64,000 nt of DNA. It comes from Flaviaestuariibacter sp. GTDB lineage: Bacteria; Bacteroidota; Bacteroidia; Chitinophagales; Chitinophagaceae. The stretch covers positions 1 through 64,000 of the forward strand of contig JAOQAI010000013.1 in assembly GCA_025963645.1 (NCBI GenBank), written 5' to 3'. Positions 29,696 to 38,642 of this stretch are shown in pieces. The translations under genes were made by a program, and so were the position numbers. The stretch's first letter is position 1; each line of letters starts with the position of its first letter. The notes under the pieces were generated by a model that was not told the origin of the DNA, did no database searches, and worked only from the letters and a program-made list of their open reading frames with translations.

Positions 29696-29775
29696 TGGCG
29701 AACTTTTGTTGTAATACCTGTTTGGCTTTGAAACAGGAAATGTGAGAATAATTGTTTAGAAACGGCTTCACGAAC

Positions 29776-31221
29776 TTAGAGATTGTTCTTGTCATGTAAA
29801 TATAAACCGTTTCCGCCTAAATGGTTGAAGCTATACTCGAACCGGAAAATAACATCGTAAAAAAGCACGATGTCGAGCCCGACCCCGCCGGAATAAAGAA
29901 AGGTATTATTGAGAAAATTAGAGCCGCGGTTTGAATTATAAACATAGCCAGCATTGCCAAATGCTTTGCCATACACTTTTAACGGAATATCATTAAGCTG
30001 CTTGAATTTTTTCGACTTGATATGAAAGTTATGATCCAGCAGGTTGCGGTTGAAGCTTGCTTTGGTAAAACCACCGGCAACACCATCAATTACATAGTCT
30101 TCGTAGCCTTGCAGGAACATTCCGTTCTGACCAACAAACCCTTGCTGCGTATAGGGTTGATCAAATGGAAGCTTGATAGTGCCGGTCACTTGCAGGTTAA
30201 TAAAGGTTTTAGGCGATAGCGGCCAAAATGCCGTAGTGCGGGCTGTTAATTGCCAAAGATCTATTGGGCTGTTCAACCCCTTTTTCTGAAACAGAAAATT
30301 TGCCGCATAACCTTTGGTAGGATAAGGAATGAAATCCAGGTCCTGGTACTGCATATTGTAAAACACTTCCGGATAAGTGACCTTGCTGTACTCGTTCGTG
30401 AAGTTCTTATTCATTTTCCCTAAGCTGTCACAGAAAGCCTGTTTGGTAAAGCCAATACCAAAGGTGTGTTTTGTCCTGATGGCCGGACGATAGGTAAGGG
30501 AGGCAGTTGCTTCTAAATAGGAATAAATAAAACGGTTGTTATCATTGTAAGATAGCCGCTGGTTAGCCTCCGTGCAATAAGCTATGTCCCGCACTTTGCC
30601 AGTTGATACTGAAAAGCCGGCTGACCATTTCAACTCATGGTCCAATGCGAGGCCACTATATTTCAATCCTAATTCTTTCGCATAGCCATTACTCCATTTA
30701 AGGTCAACCTGGTCGTTCAATCCCGAAATATTCTTATGCTTTAGCTTGATGCCGTACGTTACCTGTTCGAAATTCATTGCCTGGCACCACTCCTGGAAGG
30801 TTTGTCCGATGATCTTTACAAAAGGCGTAGGAAAAACATAACAGCGTTCTTTAACCGTTACGTTCACCACCGCTTCGTTGCCCCGGACATTTTCCAGTGA
30901 TACCACCACGTTGTCAAATAACGTTGTGTTCATCAATTGCAGCTTAGCGCTATTAAATCTTTGAATCAAAACATTTAACGGATATTGTTCGCCTTCTCCA
31001 AAGGAAAGTTCCCGAAGGATAATTTTATCTTTCGTATGCTTATTGCCTTCAATAACAATCTCCCGGATAGTAAAAACAGCCGTTGTATCAGCGAGTGTGC
31101 CCGCATCATTGGTAGAATAGATGATGCTGCTTTGCACAAAAGCAACCTGTGCGGATAGTGTAGTGCCGGCAAGCGACAATAATACGATTAGGACGTGTCT
31201 TAGTGTTTTACGGGTTAGCAT
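29776..31221 (-). CDS. BamA/TamA-like outer membrane protein
   Basis: POTRA-like IREIVIEGNKHTKDKIILREL and C-terminal barrel. Confidence 0.8.
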   Translation of the reverse strand: MLTRKTLRHVLIVLLSLAGTTLSAQVAFVQSSIIYSTNDAGTLADTTAVFTIREIVIEGNKHTKDKIILRELSFGEGEQYPLNVLIQRFNSAKLQLMNTTLFDNVVVSLENVRGNEAVVNVTVKERCYVFPTPFVKIIGQTFQEWCQAMNFEQVTYGIKLKHKNISGLNDQVDLKWSNGYAKELGLKYSGLALDHELKWSAGFSVSTGKVRDIAYCTEANQRLSYNDNNRFIYSYLEATASLTYRPAIRTKHTFGIGFTKQAFCDSLGKMNKNFTNEYSKVTYPEVFYNMQYQDLDFIPYPTKGYAANFLFQKKGLNSPIDLWQLTARTTAFWPLSPKTFINLQVTGTIKLPFDQPYTQQGFVGQNGMFLQGYEDYVIDGVAGGFTKASFNRNLLDHNFHIKSKKFKQLNDIPLKVYGKAFGNAGYVYNSNRGSNFLNNTFLYSGGVGLDIVLFYDVIFRFEYSFNHLGGNGLYLHDKNNL

Positions 31222-31287
31222 CTGGGTGTTATTCCAGAAACTATAATTAAAATAGAGTGCCGATTTTTTTAAGCGGGAAGAGGAAAT

Positions 31288-31944
31288 TTAGATTTTGAGG
31301 TAGTTCATCAGGTTGTCAAAGTTGGTTTTGAGTTCATTTTGGTAGATTTCTTCGCCAAAATAATACTTTACGTTGTACTCGTATCGCTGAAAAGTGCTGA
31401 TAATATCAGAAATTTCAACCTTGCTAACCCGTAAGGTAAGTTGCATGATGCCCGTTTCCGGGTCGGAGAAAGTGTTCAGTTGGGTAATTTGCGCATCATT
31501 TGATTCGACGATGCGGCTGATCTCGCTAAATGAATAGTTCTTGCCTTCCAGTTCCAGCACGATCAAACCGCCCGGTTCGTTCAGGCTCATAAAATCAGAT
31601 GCGTTGCGCAACAAGTCAGTATAGGTCACAAGGCCCAGCATCTCTTTTTCCTGAATCACCGGCACTACGCTAAGGTTGTTTTGTACGGCTACCTGGATGG
31701 CTTTGAGGAAATGTTCATTGCCTTGCACCGCTGTTCCGCCATCTGAAATAGGCAGTTGCTGCAGAATGCTTTGCTCGTCAGTGTGCAGCAATTGCTCTTC
31801 GGAGATAATGCCTAAATATTGGTCATTTTGAACGATTGGCAAATGGGCTACATGATAATCGTTCATCAGTTGCAGGGCATGAAAAACCTTATCATCTAAA
31901 TGCAGGTAGGGAATGGAGTTCGATATGAGGTCTTTGGTTAACAT
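31288..31944 (-). CDS. CBS-domain protein
   Basis: Two CBS motifs (AHLPIVQNDQYLGIISEEQLL; SVVPVIQEKEMLGLVTYTDLL). Start at 31944 (MLTKDLIS) preferred over 31986. Confidence 0.85.
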   Translation of the reverse strand: MLTKDLISNSIPYLHLDDKVFHALQLMNDYHVAHLPIVQNDQYLGIISEEQLLHTDEQSILQQLPISDGGTAVQGNEHFLKAIQVAVQNNLSVVPVIQEKEMLGLVTYTDLLRNASDFMSLNEPGGLIVLELEGKNYSFSEISRIVESNDAQITQLNTFSDPETGIMQLTLRVSKVEISDIISTFQRYEYNVKYYFGEEIYQNELKTNFDNLMNYLKI

Positions 31945-31975
31945 GGATAGTGGCCCTTTATGAATAAGACAAGTG

Positions 31976-32755
31976 TTAGCCAACAACTGTTGCAGAGGGC
32001 TCCAGCTTTTTCAAAAAATTATGTAATAAGGCATTGAACGCCTGGGGTTGTTCCATCATGGGGGCATGCCCGCATTTATCAACAAAATGCAGCTCGCTGT
32101 TCGGGATCAGTTTGTTAAACTCTCTTGCCACAAATGGTGGTGTGATGGTATCGTTATTCCCCCAGATGAGGAGCGTCGGTTGTTTGATCTGCGTCAATTC
32201 ATCGCCAAGGTTATTGCGGATGGCACTTTTCGCTAAAGCGATGATCTTAATAACCTTTATGCGATTCCTTGTTATTTCAAAAACTTCACCTACCAGTTCA
32301 TCGGTTGCCATGGCAGGATCGTAAAAAGTAAGTTCTGTTTTTTTGCGGATGTAGTCGTAGTCGCCACGCTTTGGATAAGAGTCGCCCATGCCATTTTCAA
32401 ACAGCCCCGAGCTGCCGGTAAGCGTTAGTGATTTGATCCGCTCTGGGTGCTTCAGCAAATAAACCATGGCTACGTGCCCACCCAAGGAGTTGCCCAAAAG
32501 ATGAACAGCCTTATAGTCGCGGGCTTCCATAAACCGGTGAACATATTTTGCCAACCCACCAACGGTTGTATGCAGAATATCCAGCTCAAAAAGAGGCAGC
32601 ATCGGCACTATCACTTTATAATGCTGGCGGAAATATTCGATCAGGTCTTTAAAGTTGCTTAACGCACCAAAAAGGCCATGCAATAGCACCAGCGGTTCCC
32701 CTTCGCCTACTTCTATAAATTTGAACTTATCCTGTTGTTTTAATTCGTACTCCAT
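31976..32755 (-). CDS. Alpha/beta-fold hydrolase
   Basis: LVLLHGLFGALSNF, LLGNSLGGHVAM, CGHAPMMEQP. Confidence 0.92.
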   Translation of the reverse strand: MEYELKQQDKFKFIEVGEGEPLVLLHGLFGALSNFKDLIEYFRQHYKVIVPMLPLFELDILHTTVGGLAKYVHRFMEARDYKAVHLLGNSLGGHVAMVYLLKHPERIKSLTLTGSSGLFENGMGDSYPKRGDYDYIRKKTELTFYDPAMATDELVGEVFEITRNRIKVIKIIALAKSAIRNNLGDELTQIKQPTLLIWGNNDTITPPFVAREFNKLIPNSELHFVDKCGHAPMMEQPQAFNALLHNFLKKLEPSATVVG

Positions 32756-32867
32756 TGCTGGTCTATGGTTCTCTGTTGCTAAAAATACTTTATTTACTTA
32801 AAACACATGAATTATACCATTTGCTTTGGGCAAATATAATTGTCAGGGGCGTTGCAGCAGCAGGCTA

Positions 32868-34079
32868 TCAACCTTTTTGATATAAAAGCCGAAGGTAGCG
32901 TTGTTGCATGCCCTCAAAATTAAGGAGCGCCGTTACGAATAATAGGAGCATTACAAAAAGGAATACCGGATTCTGAAACAGCACACTAATATATACCAGC
33001 ACCAGGGAAGCCCTTGCAAATTCAAGATAAAATATCCAGCTCCGTTGATCAAGCATGGCACCTGTAGTGATAAGACTGAGGATAATGAAAAGTGAAAGTA
33101 AAAGAAGATGCTTTCCTTGCAGATGATGTTCGAATAAGGCAGTTAAAAAAAGAAGGAATAACGATACTGTCGTTTGCGAAACAATATATCGCTTTAATGC
33201 CGGCGTAGCGGCTTGCTGAGGCGCTACATTTAATAGCCTTCTTTCCAAAGCTGTCTTATACTTAGGGTCAATGCCATCCGGTGCGCCAAACAAAACAGCG
33301 CATTTTGATCGCCAGCCTCTTGCCTTACTAAATGCTAAGGATAGTTCCAGCGGAAAATGGAAATGCTGCCATAGAAAGCTATGGCTGTTCAGGGGCTTCG
33401 TTAAGCCATATTTTGGAGCCGCTTTTTCTGGTGCGAATGTGCCGAAAAGCTTATCCCATATAATAAGCACATCTCCATAATTTTTATCAAGGTATTCGGG
33501 ATTAGAGGCATGATGCACCCGGTGATGAGACGGTGTAACCAAGATATACTCAAGCCAACCCATCTTGCCAATCGTTTGGGTATGAATAAAAAAAGGATAA
33601 AAGCCGTGAACAAGTAGTAAAGTAGTAATCATTTCCGCCGGAAACCCAATGAGGGGAAGCACCGACCAAAACCCGCTACGGACAACGGCTTGAAAGACGG
33701 TAATGCGGGCCGAAACCGTATAATTAAAATCCTCGCTTTGGTGATGCACGACATGAACGGCCCAAAACAGGTTTATCTCGTGGGCATAGCGATGATACCA
33801 GTACCAAACAAAATCGGTAAGCAGGAAAAGCAATACCCAAATAAACGGACTGGCGCTAATTGTGAAGAGGGCAAAATGTTGCTGGATGTATTGAAAAAAG
33901 TAAAAGAAGAGACCAGTGGTGAAGAGATCCAGCAGTCGCTCCGCAATGCCCACATTTATATTGGCTACGGATTCGGCAAACTGAAAAAAGTTTGCCCCTT
34001 TTTTTCTTGAATAGTAATATTCGGCCGCCATAAAAAGCAGGAAAAGGGGAACCGCGAAGGCAATAAAATTAAGCTTCAT
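32868..34079 (-). CDS. Sterol desaturase/fatty acid hydroxylase family protein
   Basis: Histidine clusters WYHRYAHE, HVVHHQSEDFN, HHRVHHASN. Confidence 0.9.
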   Translation of the reverse strand: MKLNFIAFAVPLFLLFMAAEYYYSRKKGANFFQFAESVANINVGIAERLLDLFTTGLFFYFFQYIQQHFALFTISASPFIWVLLFLLTDFVWYWYHRYAHEINLFWAVHVVHHQSEDFNYTVSARITVFQAVVRSGFWSVLPLIGFPAEMITTLLLVHGFYPFFIHTQTIGKMGWLEYILVTPSHHRVHHASNPEYLDKNYGDVLIIWDKLFGTFAPEKAAPKYGLTKPLNSHSFLWQHFHFPLELSLAFSKARGWRSKCAVLFGAPDGIDPKYKTALERRLLNVAPQQAATPALKRYIVSQTTVSLFLLFLTALFEHHLQGKHLLLLSLFIILSLITTGAMLDQRSWIFYLEFARASLVLVYISVLFQNPVFLFVMLLLFVTALLNFEGMQQRYLRLLYQKG

Positions 34080-34169
34080 TTTTTATTCTACTTATTTGGT
34101 AGACTAATCAAAAATAAGGTTTCCACAGATGCAAATGCCTGTTCACATTTTTAATAGTTACTAGTTTGT

Positions 34170-34691
34170 TTAAAGCCGGCTGAAAAACGTTGTCAACTCA
34201 GCAAACATATTTTTAAAGAAAGGAAGAATACGGCCTAAGCCATTAATGATCTTTGGTGCCAGCGGTTGCAGGTAAGAATAGGTGGCTGAGGCTTTTTTAG
34301 TGTCTTCATTTAGAAGATGCAAATTATCCGCATAAAACAATACAATGCTGAATACAAAAAGGTAAAGGATGGCGAAGAACACAACACCGCCAATGCGGTT
34401 CAGCCAGCCCAACAGCACCAGCCGGAAAACCGTTTCCAAAGCTTTTGCGCCCAGGCGCACCAATAACACAACGATCAGGAAAACGGCAATAAAAGCCACT
34501 ACAGGCAACCAGCGTTGCGAAATGCTGATATTATCGCCAAGATAAGACGCCATGGCTGTAGATAATTTCAGGGCTGCGGCAAGGCCGATGATGAAAGCAA
34601 GCAAGGAAAAAATACCTACTATCAAACCTTTGCGCAGCCCTTTAAAAACGGCCACTAACAGTAAAATAAAAACAATGATGTCAATAAACAT
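34170..34691 (-). CDS. CvpA family protein
   Basis: FIDIIVFILLLVAVFKGLRKGLIVGIFSLLAFIIGLAAAL. Confidence 0.9.
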   Translation of the reverse strand: MFIDIIVFILLLVAVFKGLRKGLIVGIFSLLAFIIGLAAALKLSTAMASYLGDNISISQRWLPVVAFIAVFLIVVLLVRLGAKALETVFRLVLLGWLNRIGGVVFFAILYLFVFSIVLFYADNLHLLNEDTKKASATYSYLQPLAPKIINGLGRILPFFKNMFAELTTFFSRL

Positions 34692-34699
34692 GCGGCTGT

Positions 34700-35152
34700 T
34701 TATTTTGCCAGCAGCTCTTTCACAGCAGCTGAAATAGCCTTGCCTTCAGCGCGTCCGGCAAAATGCTTGCTTGCCACGCCCATTACTTTTCCCATGTCGG
34801 CTGGAGAAGAAGCGCCGGTTTGCGCAATGATGGTTTGGAGTTCGGCTTTCAATTCTTCGGGGCTTAGTTGCGCCGGCAAAAATTGTTCAATGACAGCAAT
34901 CTCTTCTTGTTCTTTTTGCGCTAATTCTTCACGGTTTTGCTGCTGGTAGATCTCCAGTGAGTCGCGGCGCTGTTTTACCATTTTTTGCAGCATGGCAATT
35001 TCTTTTTCAGCAGACACTTCACCGCCGGCGCCCGGCTCTGTTTTGGCTTTGATGATCTCGGCTTTGATAGCACGGAGGCTTCGTAGCCCGCTTTCATTCT
35101 TGGACTTCATCGCGTCCTTCATCTGCTCCATTATTTTTTGTTCGAGACTCAT
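34700..35152 (-). CDS. GatB/YqeY domain-containing protein
   Basis: MSLEQKIMEQMKDAMKSKNESGLRSLRAIKAEI...EQFLPAQLSPEEL...GKVMGVASKHFAGRAEGKAIS. Confidence 0.93.
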   Translation of the reverse strand: MSLEQKIMEQMKDAMKSKNESGLRSLRAIKAEIIKAKTEPGAGGEVSAEKEIAMLQKMVKQRRDSLEIYQQQNREELAQKEQEEIAVIEQFLPAQLSPEELKAELQTIIAQTGASSPADMGKVMGVASKHFAGRAEGKAISAAVKELLAK

Positions 35153-35211
35153 AATTGATTTTTTATAGTCGGCAAAAGTAACGTAACCTTTGGTAAGCAT
35201 CCAATGCGTTC

Positions 35212-35718
35212 CTACTTGGTACGCCCTGTTACGATCTTATCATACTCCGCATCATTCGGCTCCCACAGCTCAATCTTGTTGCCTTCCGGGTCCATAATGT
35301 GCACAAATTTTCCATAGTCAACCGTTTCTATTTTATCGGTGATCGTCACACCGTCTTTACGCAATGCTTCCACCAACGCCTCCAGGTTTTCTACCCGGTA
35401 GTTGATCATGAATTCTTTAGTGGAGGGCTCAAAATACTTGGTGGTTTCTTTAAAAGGGCTCCATTGGGTAAAGCCCTTTTTTGTGCTGTCTTCTCCTTGC
35501 CTCCACTCAAAGTTTGTTCCGTATTGATCGGTCTGTAAGCCAAGGTTTTTAGCATACCATTCCTGCATGGCTTTTGGATCTTTGCATTTGAAAAAGATGC
35601 CGCCAATGCCTGTTACTTTTTTCATGATCGGTTGGTTTGGTGAGTAGAAGAACCGGTTGACACTATAGCCCATGGCGAATGATAAGGACAGCCCGGATAC
35701 TAAAAATACCTTTTTCAT
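35212..35718 (-). CDS. VOC/glyoxalase family protein
   Basis: TGIGGIFFKCKDPKAMQEWYAKNLGL...FVHIMDPEGNKIELWEP. Confidence 0.9.
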   Translation of the reverse strand: MKKVFLVSGLSLSFAMGYSVNRFFYSPNQPIMKKVTGIGGIFFKCKDPKAMQEWYAKNLGLQTDQYGTNFEWRQGEDSTKKGFTQWSPFKETTKYFEPSTKEFMINYRVENLEALVEALRKDGVTITDKIETVDYGKFVHIMDPEGNKIELWEPNDAEYDKIVTGRTK

Positions 35719-35753
35719 GGCAGTAAGTTGAATGGTTGCAGGTAAATAAAAAA

Positions 35754-35781
35754 AACCCGGTGCTGATAGCGGCACCGGGTT
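35754..35781 (-). terminator. Terminator-like hairpin downstream of gldC
   Basis: AACCCGGTGC-TGATAGCG-GCACCGGGTT; A-tract on + strand gives U-tract for minus transcripts. Confidence 0.75.
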
Positions 35782-35798
35782 ATAAATGTATCCTCTTT

Positions 35799-36149
35799 TT
35801 AATCAGCTTTGTTTTCTTTCAGTTGTTGCTCCTGGAACTTGCGGTAGAACTCTTTAGCAAAAGCCTTCATATCATCCACTAATTCTGTTTGCTTGGTAGC
35901 CCGGTTCAGCGTATCTGCCATGGTCATTATGGTCTGGTAATAAAAGTCTGCCATTTCATCCACCATCATTTTATTGGTCCACAGGTCAATGCGGAGGGCC
36001 GTTTTTTCCGCACTGTCCCAAAGCGATAACATCATGGCTTTGGCTTGTTGCGGCCTTCCCGACGTGCCTTCCGTGGCGTTCCATTCGATGCTTTCCGGAA
36101 CGCGGGAATCGTCCAGCGCCACATCAATGGTTATCGTTGATTTCAACAT
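35799..36149 (-). CDS. gldC: Gliding motility protein GldC
   Basis: TITIDVALDDSRVPESIEWNATEG...AKAMMLSLWDSAEKTALRIDLWTNKMMVDEM. Confidence 0.92.
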   Translation of the reverse strand: MLKSTITIDVALDDSRVPESIEWNATEGTSGRPQQAKAMMLSLWDSAEKTALRIDLWTNKMMVDEMADFYYQTIMTMADTLNRATKQTELVDDMKAFAKEFYRKFQEQQLKENKAD

Positions 36150-36178
36150 AGTTCTTATTTTGCCGCGAAGGTAAGGGC

Positions 36179-37306
36179 TTAGGGTTTTACCGCTTTTAGA
36201 ATGCTTTCCCAGAGCAGGTCGGCTGTCCGGTCCCAGCTATAATTTGCTGAAACCTTCTTGCCCCGTTCAATCAAATGGCTGCGCCAGGTTTCATCTTTGT
36301 AAATAAGCATCATGGCATCGGCAATGGAAGCCGGATCCGCGGGATCAAAATACAGCGCCGCATCGCCGGCAATTTCCTGCATGGAAGAATCTTGGGAAGT
36401 TAGCGGTGGGACGCCGCATTTCATGGCTTCCAAAACCGGTACGCCAAAGCCCTCAAAAAGAGATGGATAGACTAAGGCATAGGAAGCCGCTACCAGCTTT
36501 ACCAACTCCGCCTCTTCTACATAGCCAGTTAGCACTACATCGTCCCTGTATTTATAGGTTTTCAGTAACTCCAGGAAATCGCCGTTCTTCCATGCGAGCC
36601 TTCCAGCTAAAACAAGCTTCCAGTTGCTTTTCTGGCGCTTTTTAAATAGGGAGAAGGCTTTTAGCAGGTTAACCAGGTTCTTGCGCGGTTGAATAGCGCC
36701 TGCATAGATAAAATATTCGCGGCTACCGGTATATTTCTCTTTTATGGCTTGCCTGCTTTCAAAATCCAATGGCCGGAATGCTTCCTTGACGGCACTGTAA
36801 ACGACATCTATTTTACCAGCCTTCACCTTATAATGGGTTAGCAGGTCAGCCTTTGAAAAGGAGGAAACGGTGGCTATCATAGCCACTTTTTGCACGAACC
36901 GCGGGGTATAATGCCTTAAAAATTGTACATGACTCTTCTTATAAGTGTCTGCCTGATGCAGGAATCCCAGGTCATGCACCACCATACACTGGGGCACTTT
37001 TGTGGTGAGGGAAGCGAAACCATCCGGGGAAACAAACACATCCGCCTTGACCCGCTTAAGCGTCAAGGGCACCTTTATATCATACCAGTATTTCCATAAA
37101 AGAGGGTGGCGGGCCGGGGGAGAAAGCGTGAGCATTTTCACATTAGCCGGTAAACTGGTTTCGGCGCTGTAGGGGCGGTCAAGCAGAAAAAAAAACTGGT
37201 GGTCAGGGTGCCGGATAGCCAGCCGGGTAAAAACCTCTTTTATAAAATAGCCTATTCCTTCGAGATGCGTAGAAAGAAGTAAGCGGGTGTTCACGGCAAT
37301 GATCAT
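36179..37306 (-). CDS. Glycosyltransferase family 1/4
   Basis: YAGAIQPRKNLVNLLKAF, PSLFEGFGVPVLEAMKCGVPPLTS. Confidence 0.93.
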   Translation of the reverse strand: MIIAVNTRLLLSTHLEGIGYFIKEVFTRLAIRHPDHQFFFLLDRPYSAETSLPANVKMLTLSPPARHPLLWKYWYDIKVPLTLKRVKADVFVSPDGFASLTTKVPQCMVVHDLGFLHQADTYKKSHVQFLRHYTPRFVQKVAMIATVSSFSKADLLTHYKVKAGKIDVVYSAVKEAFRPLDFESRQAIKEKYTGSREYFIYAGAIQPRKNLVNLLKAFSLFKKRQKSNWKLVLAGRLAWKNGDFLELLKTYKYRDDVVLTGYVEEAELVKLVAASYALVYPSLFEGFGVPVLEAMKCGVPPLTSQDSSMQEIAGDAALYFDPADPASIADAMMLIYKDETWRSHLIERGKKVSANYSWDRTADLLWESILKAVKP

Positions 37307-37479
37307 GAGCGACAAAGGTAAGATTCAAAGCGGGTCGGTTGTGGCGAATGCAATTGTGGAATATGTTTCCATGTTTCTACATTTTGCACGCAAGGGTGGT
37401 ACAAAATGTGTAGAAATTCAAATGATTTCCTCTTTTTTAAACATAGTAAATTTTTGGTATCTTATTTGCCTTACCAACC

Positions 37480-37640
37480 CGTCGTTCGTGCTTCACCCTT
37501 AACCTTACACTTTTTTTTAGAAGCCGGCTTCACCCTTAACTTGTACGGATGCCTTGCCGCATCTTTTCATAAACGACCTCTTAGGTGGAAGAGGATGGTG
37601 GCTTGTAAAAGGGGCCTTGGTTCGGGGCCCCTTTCTTTAT
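37480..37640 (+). ncRNA. Candidate structured RNA ending in a terminator-like hairpin
   Basis: GAAGCCGGCTTC (37520-37531), GATGC-CTTGCC-GCATC (37548-37563), CCTCTT-AGGTGG-AAGAGG (37577-37594), then AAAGGGGCC-9nt-GGCCCCTTT-CTTT; no convincing protein. Confidence 0.4.
37608..37640 (+). terminator. Rho-independent terminator-like hairpin
   Basis: AAAGGGGCC TTGGTTCGG GGCCCCTTT then CTTTAT. Confidence 0.7.
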
Positions 37641-37725
37641 GCCCCATTTCGATGTTACGGATTTTTACTCCAACTTCAATTCCTTTTACAACTTTTGCGG
37701 TGTGCTGTTTTCCTGTTTCTCCCTT

Positions 37726-37757
37726 TCAACCCGTCAACTTAATCAACTAATCAACTT
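37726..37757. repeat. TCAACT short-period repeat array upstream of DUF4290
   Basis: TTCAACCCGTCAACTTAATCAACTAATCAACTT. Confidence 0.8.
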
Positions 37758-37764
37758 ACTTTTG
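37757..37764 (+). promoter_or_regulatory. Bacteroidetes -7-like promoter element TACTTTTG
   Basis: Matches TAnnTTTG; 5 bp before the DUF4290 ATG. Confidence 0.4.
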
Positions 37765-37769
37765 CCCTA

Positions 37770-38510
37770 ATGGAATATAATACTGGACGAAATCATCTGG
37801 TCATCCGTGAGTACGGACGGCACATTCAAAAGATGGTGGATCATATATTAACGATTGAGGACCGCGACCGCCGCCAGAAGCAGGCAGGTGTGGTAATAGA
37901 ACTAATGGGTATTTTAAATCCTCACCTCAAAAATGTTGAGGATTTCCGCCATAAGCTTTGGGATCACCTTTTTCTTATCTCCGATTTTAAGCTGGATGTA
38001 GATTCTCCTTACCCCATCCCAACAAGGGAAAAGCTGATGGCGCGGCCCGAGCCGCTTTCTTACCCCCGTCGTTATCCAAAATATGCGCACTTAGGCAAGA
38101 ACCTCGAGTTGGTTATCAATAAGGCATTGAAGGAAGAGGATGGAGCCAAGCGACAGGGCTTTGCCAATGCCATCGCTTACTACATGAAGCTGGCCTATAA
38201 CAACTGGCACAAAGACCAGGTGCAGGACGACGCGATCCAGCAGGAACTGACGAATATCACGAAAGGACAATTGGAATTTACCAATACGGGTTATGTAAAA
38301 GCTTACCGGCCTACCCAGGAGCGGGAACGTGACACACGCGGCGGCTACGGTGGACGCCAGAATAATAACCGCAAATTCGGGCAGCGTGGCGGTGGTGGCG
38401 ATCGTGATCGCGGACAGGCAGGTCAAGGAGGGCAAAGCGGCCAGCGGAATGACAAGCGCAACGGACCTGGTGGCGGTGGCGGAAAGAATTTTGGCAAAAA
38501 GAGATACTAA
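37770..38510 (+). CDS. DUF4290 family protein with Gly/Arg-rich (RGG-like) C-terminal tail
   Basis: MEYNTGRNHLVIREYGRHIQKMVDHILTIEDRDRRQKQAGVVIELM; tail RGGYGGRQNNNRKFGQRGGGGDRDRGQAGQGG. Confidence 0.88.
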   Translation: MEYNTGRNHLVIREYGRHIQKMVDHILTIEDRDRRQKQAGVVIELMGILNPHLKNVEDFRHKLWDHLFLISDFKLDVDSPYPIPTREKLMARPEPLSYPRRYPKYAHLGKNLELVINKALKEEDGAKRQGFANAIAYYMKLAYNNWHKDQVQDDAIQQELTNITKGQLEFTNTGYVKAYRPTQERERDTRGGYGGRQNNNRKFGQRGGGGDRDRGQAGQGGQSGQRNDKRNGPGGGGGKNFGKKRY

Positions 38511-38533
38511 TAAGTTGATACGTTGATTCATTG

Positions 38534-38571
38534 AAAGGTTGATAAGTTCTGCTTATTAACCTTTTCTTTTT
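38534..38571 (+). terminator. Rho-independent terminator of the DUF4290 gene
   Basis: AAGGTTGATAAG-TTCTG-CTTATTAACCTT (one G-U pair) followed by TTCTTTTT. Confidence 0.8.
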
Positions 38572-38601
38572 ATGGACTAAATTGCCGGCAGGGTAACGCT
38601 A

Positions 38602-38640
38602 ACCTATCAACTAATCAAGCATTCAACTTAATCAACTAAA
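38602..38640. repeat. TCAACT short-period repeat array ending 2 bp before murA
   Basis: CTATCAACTAATCAAGCATTCAACTTAATCAACTAAA. Confidence 0.8.
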
Positions 38641-38642
38641 AC

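Noticed and set aside
37406-37750. ORFs of 62-114 aa in the 37.3-37.75 kb intergenic region
   Set aside because: They run across hairpins, the terminator and the TCAACT repeats; composition is not protein-like.
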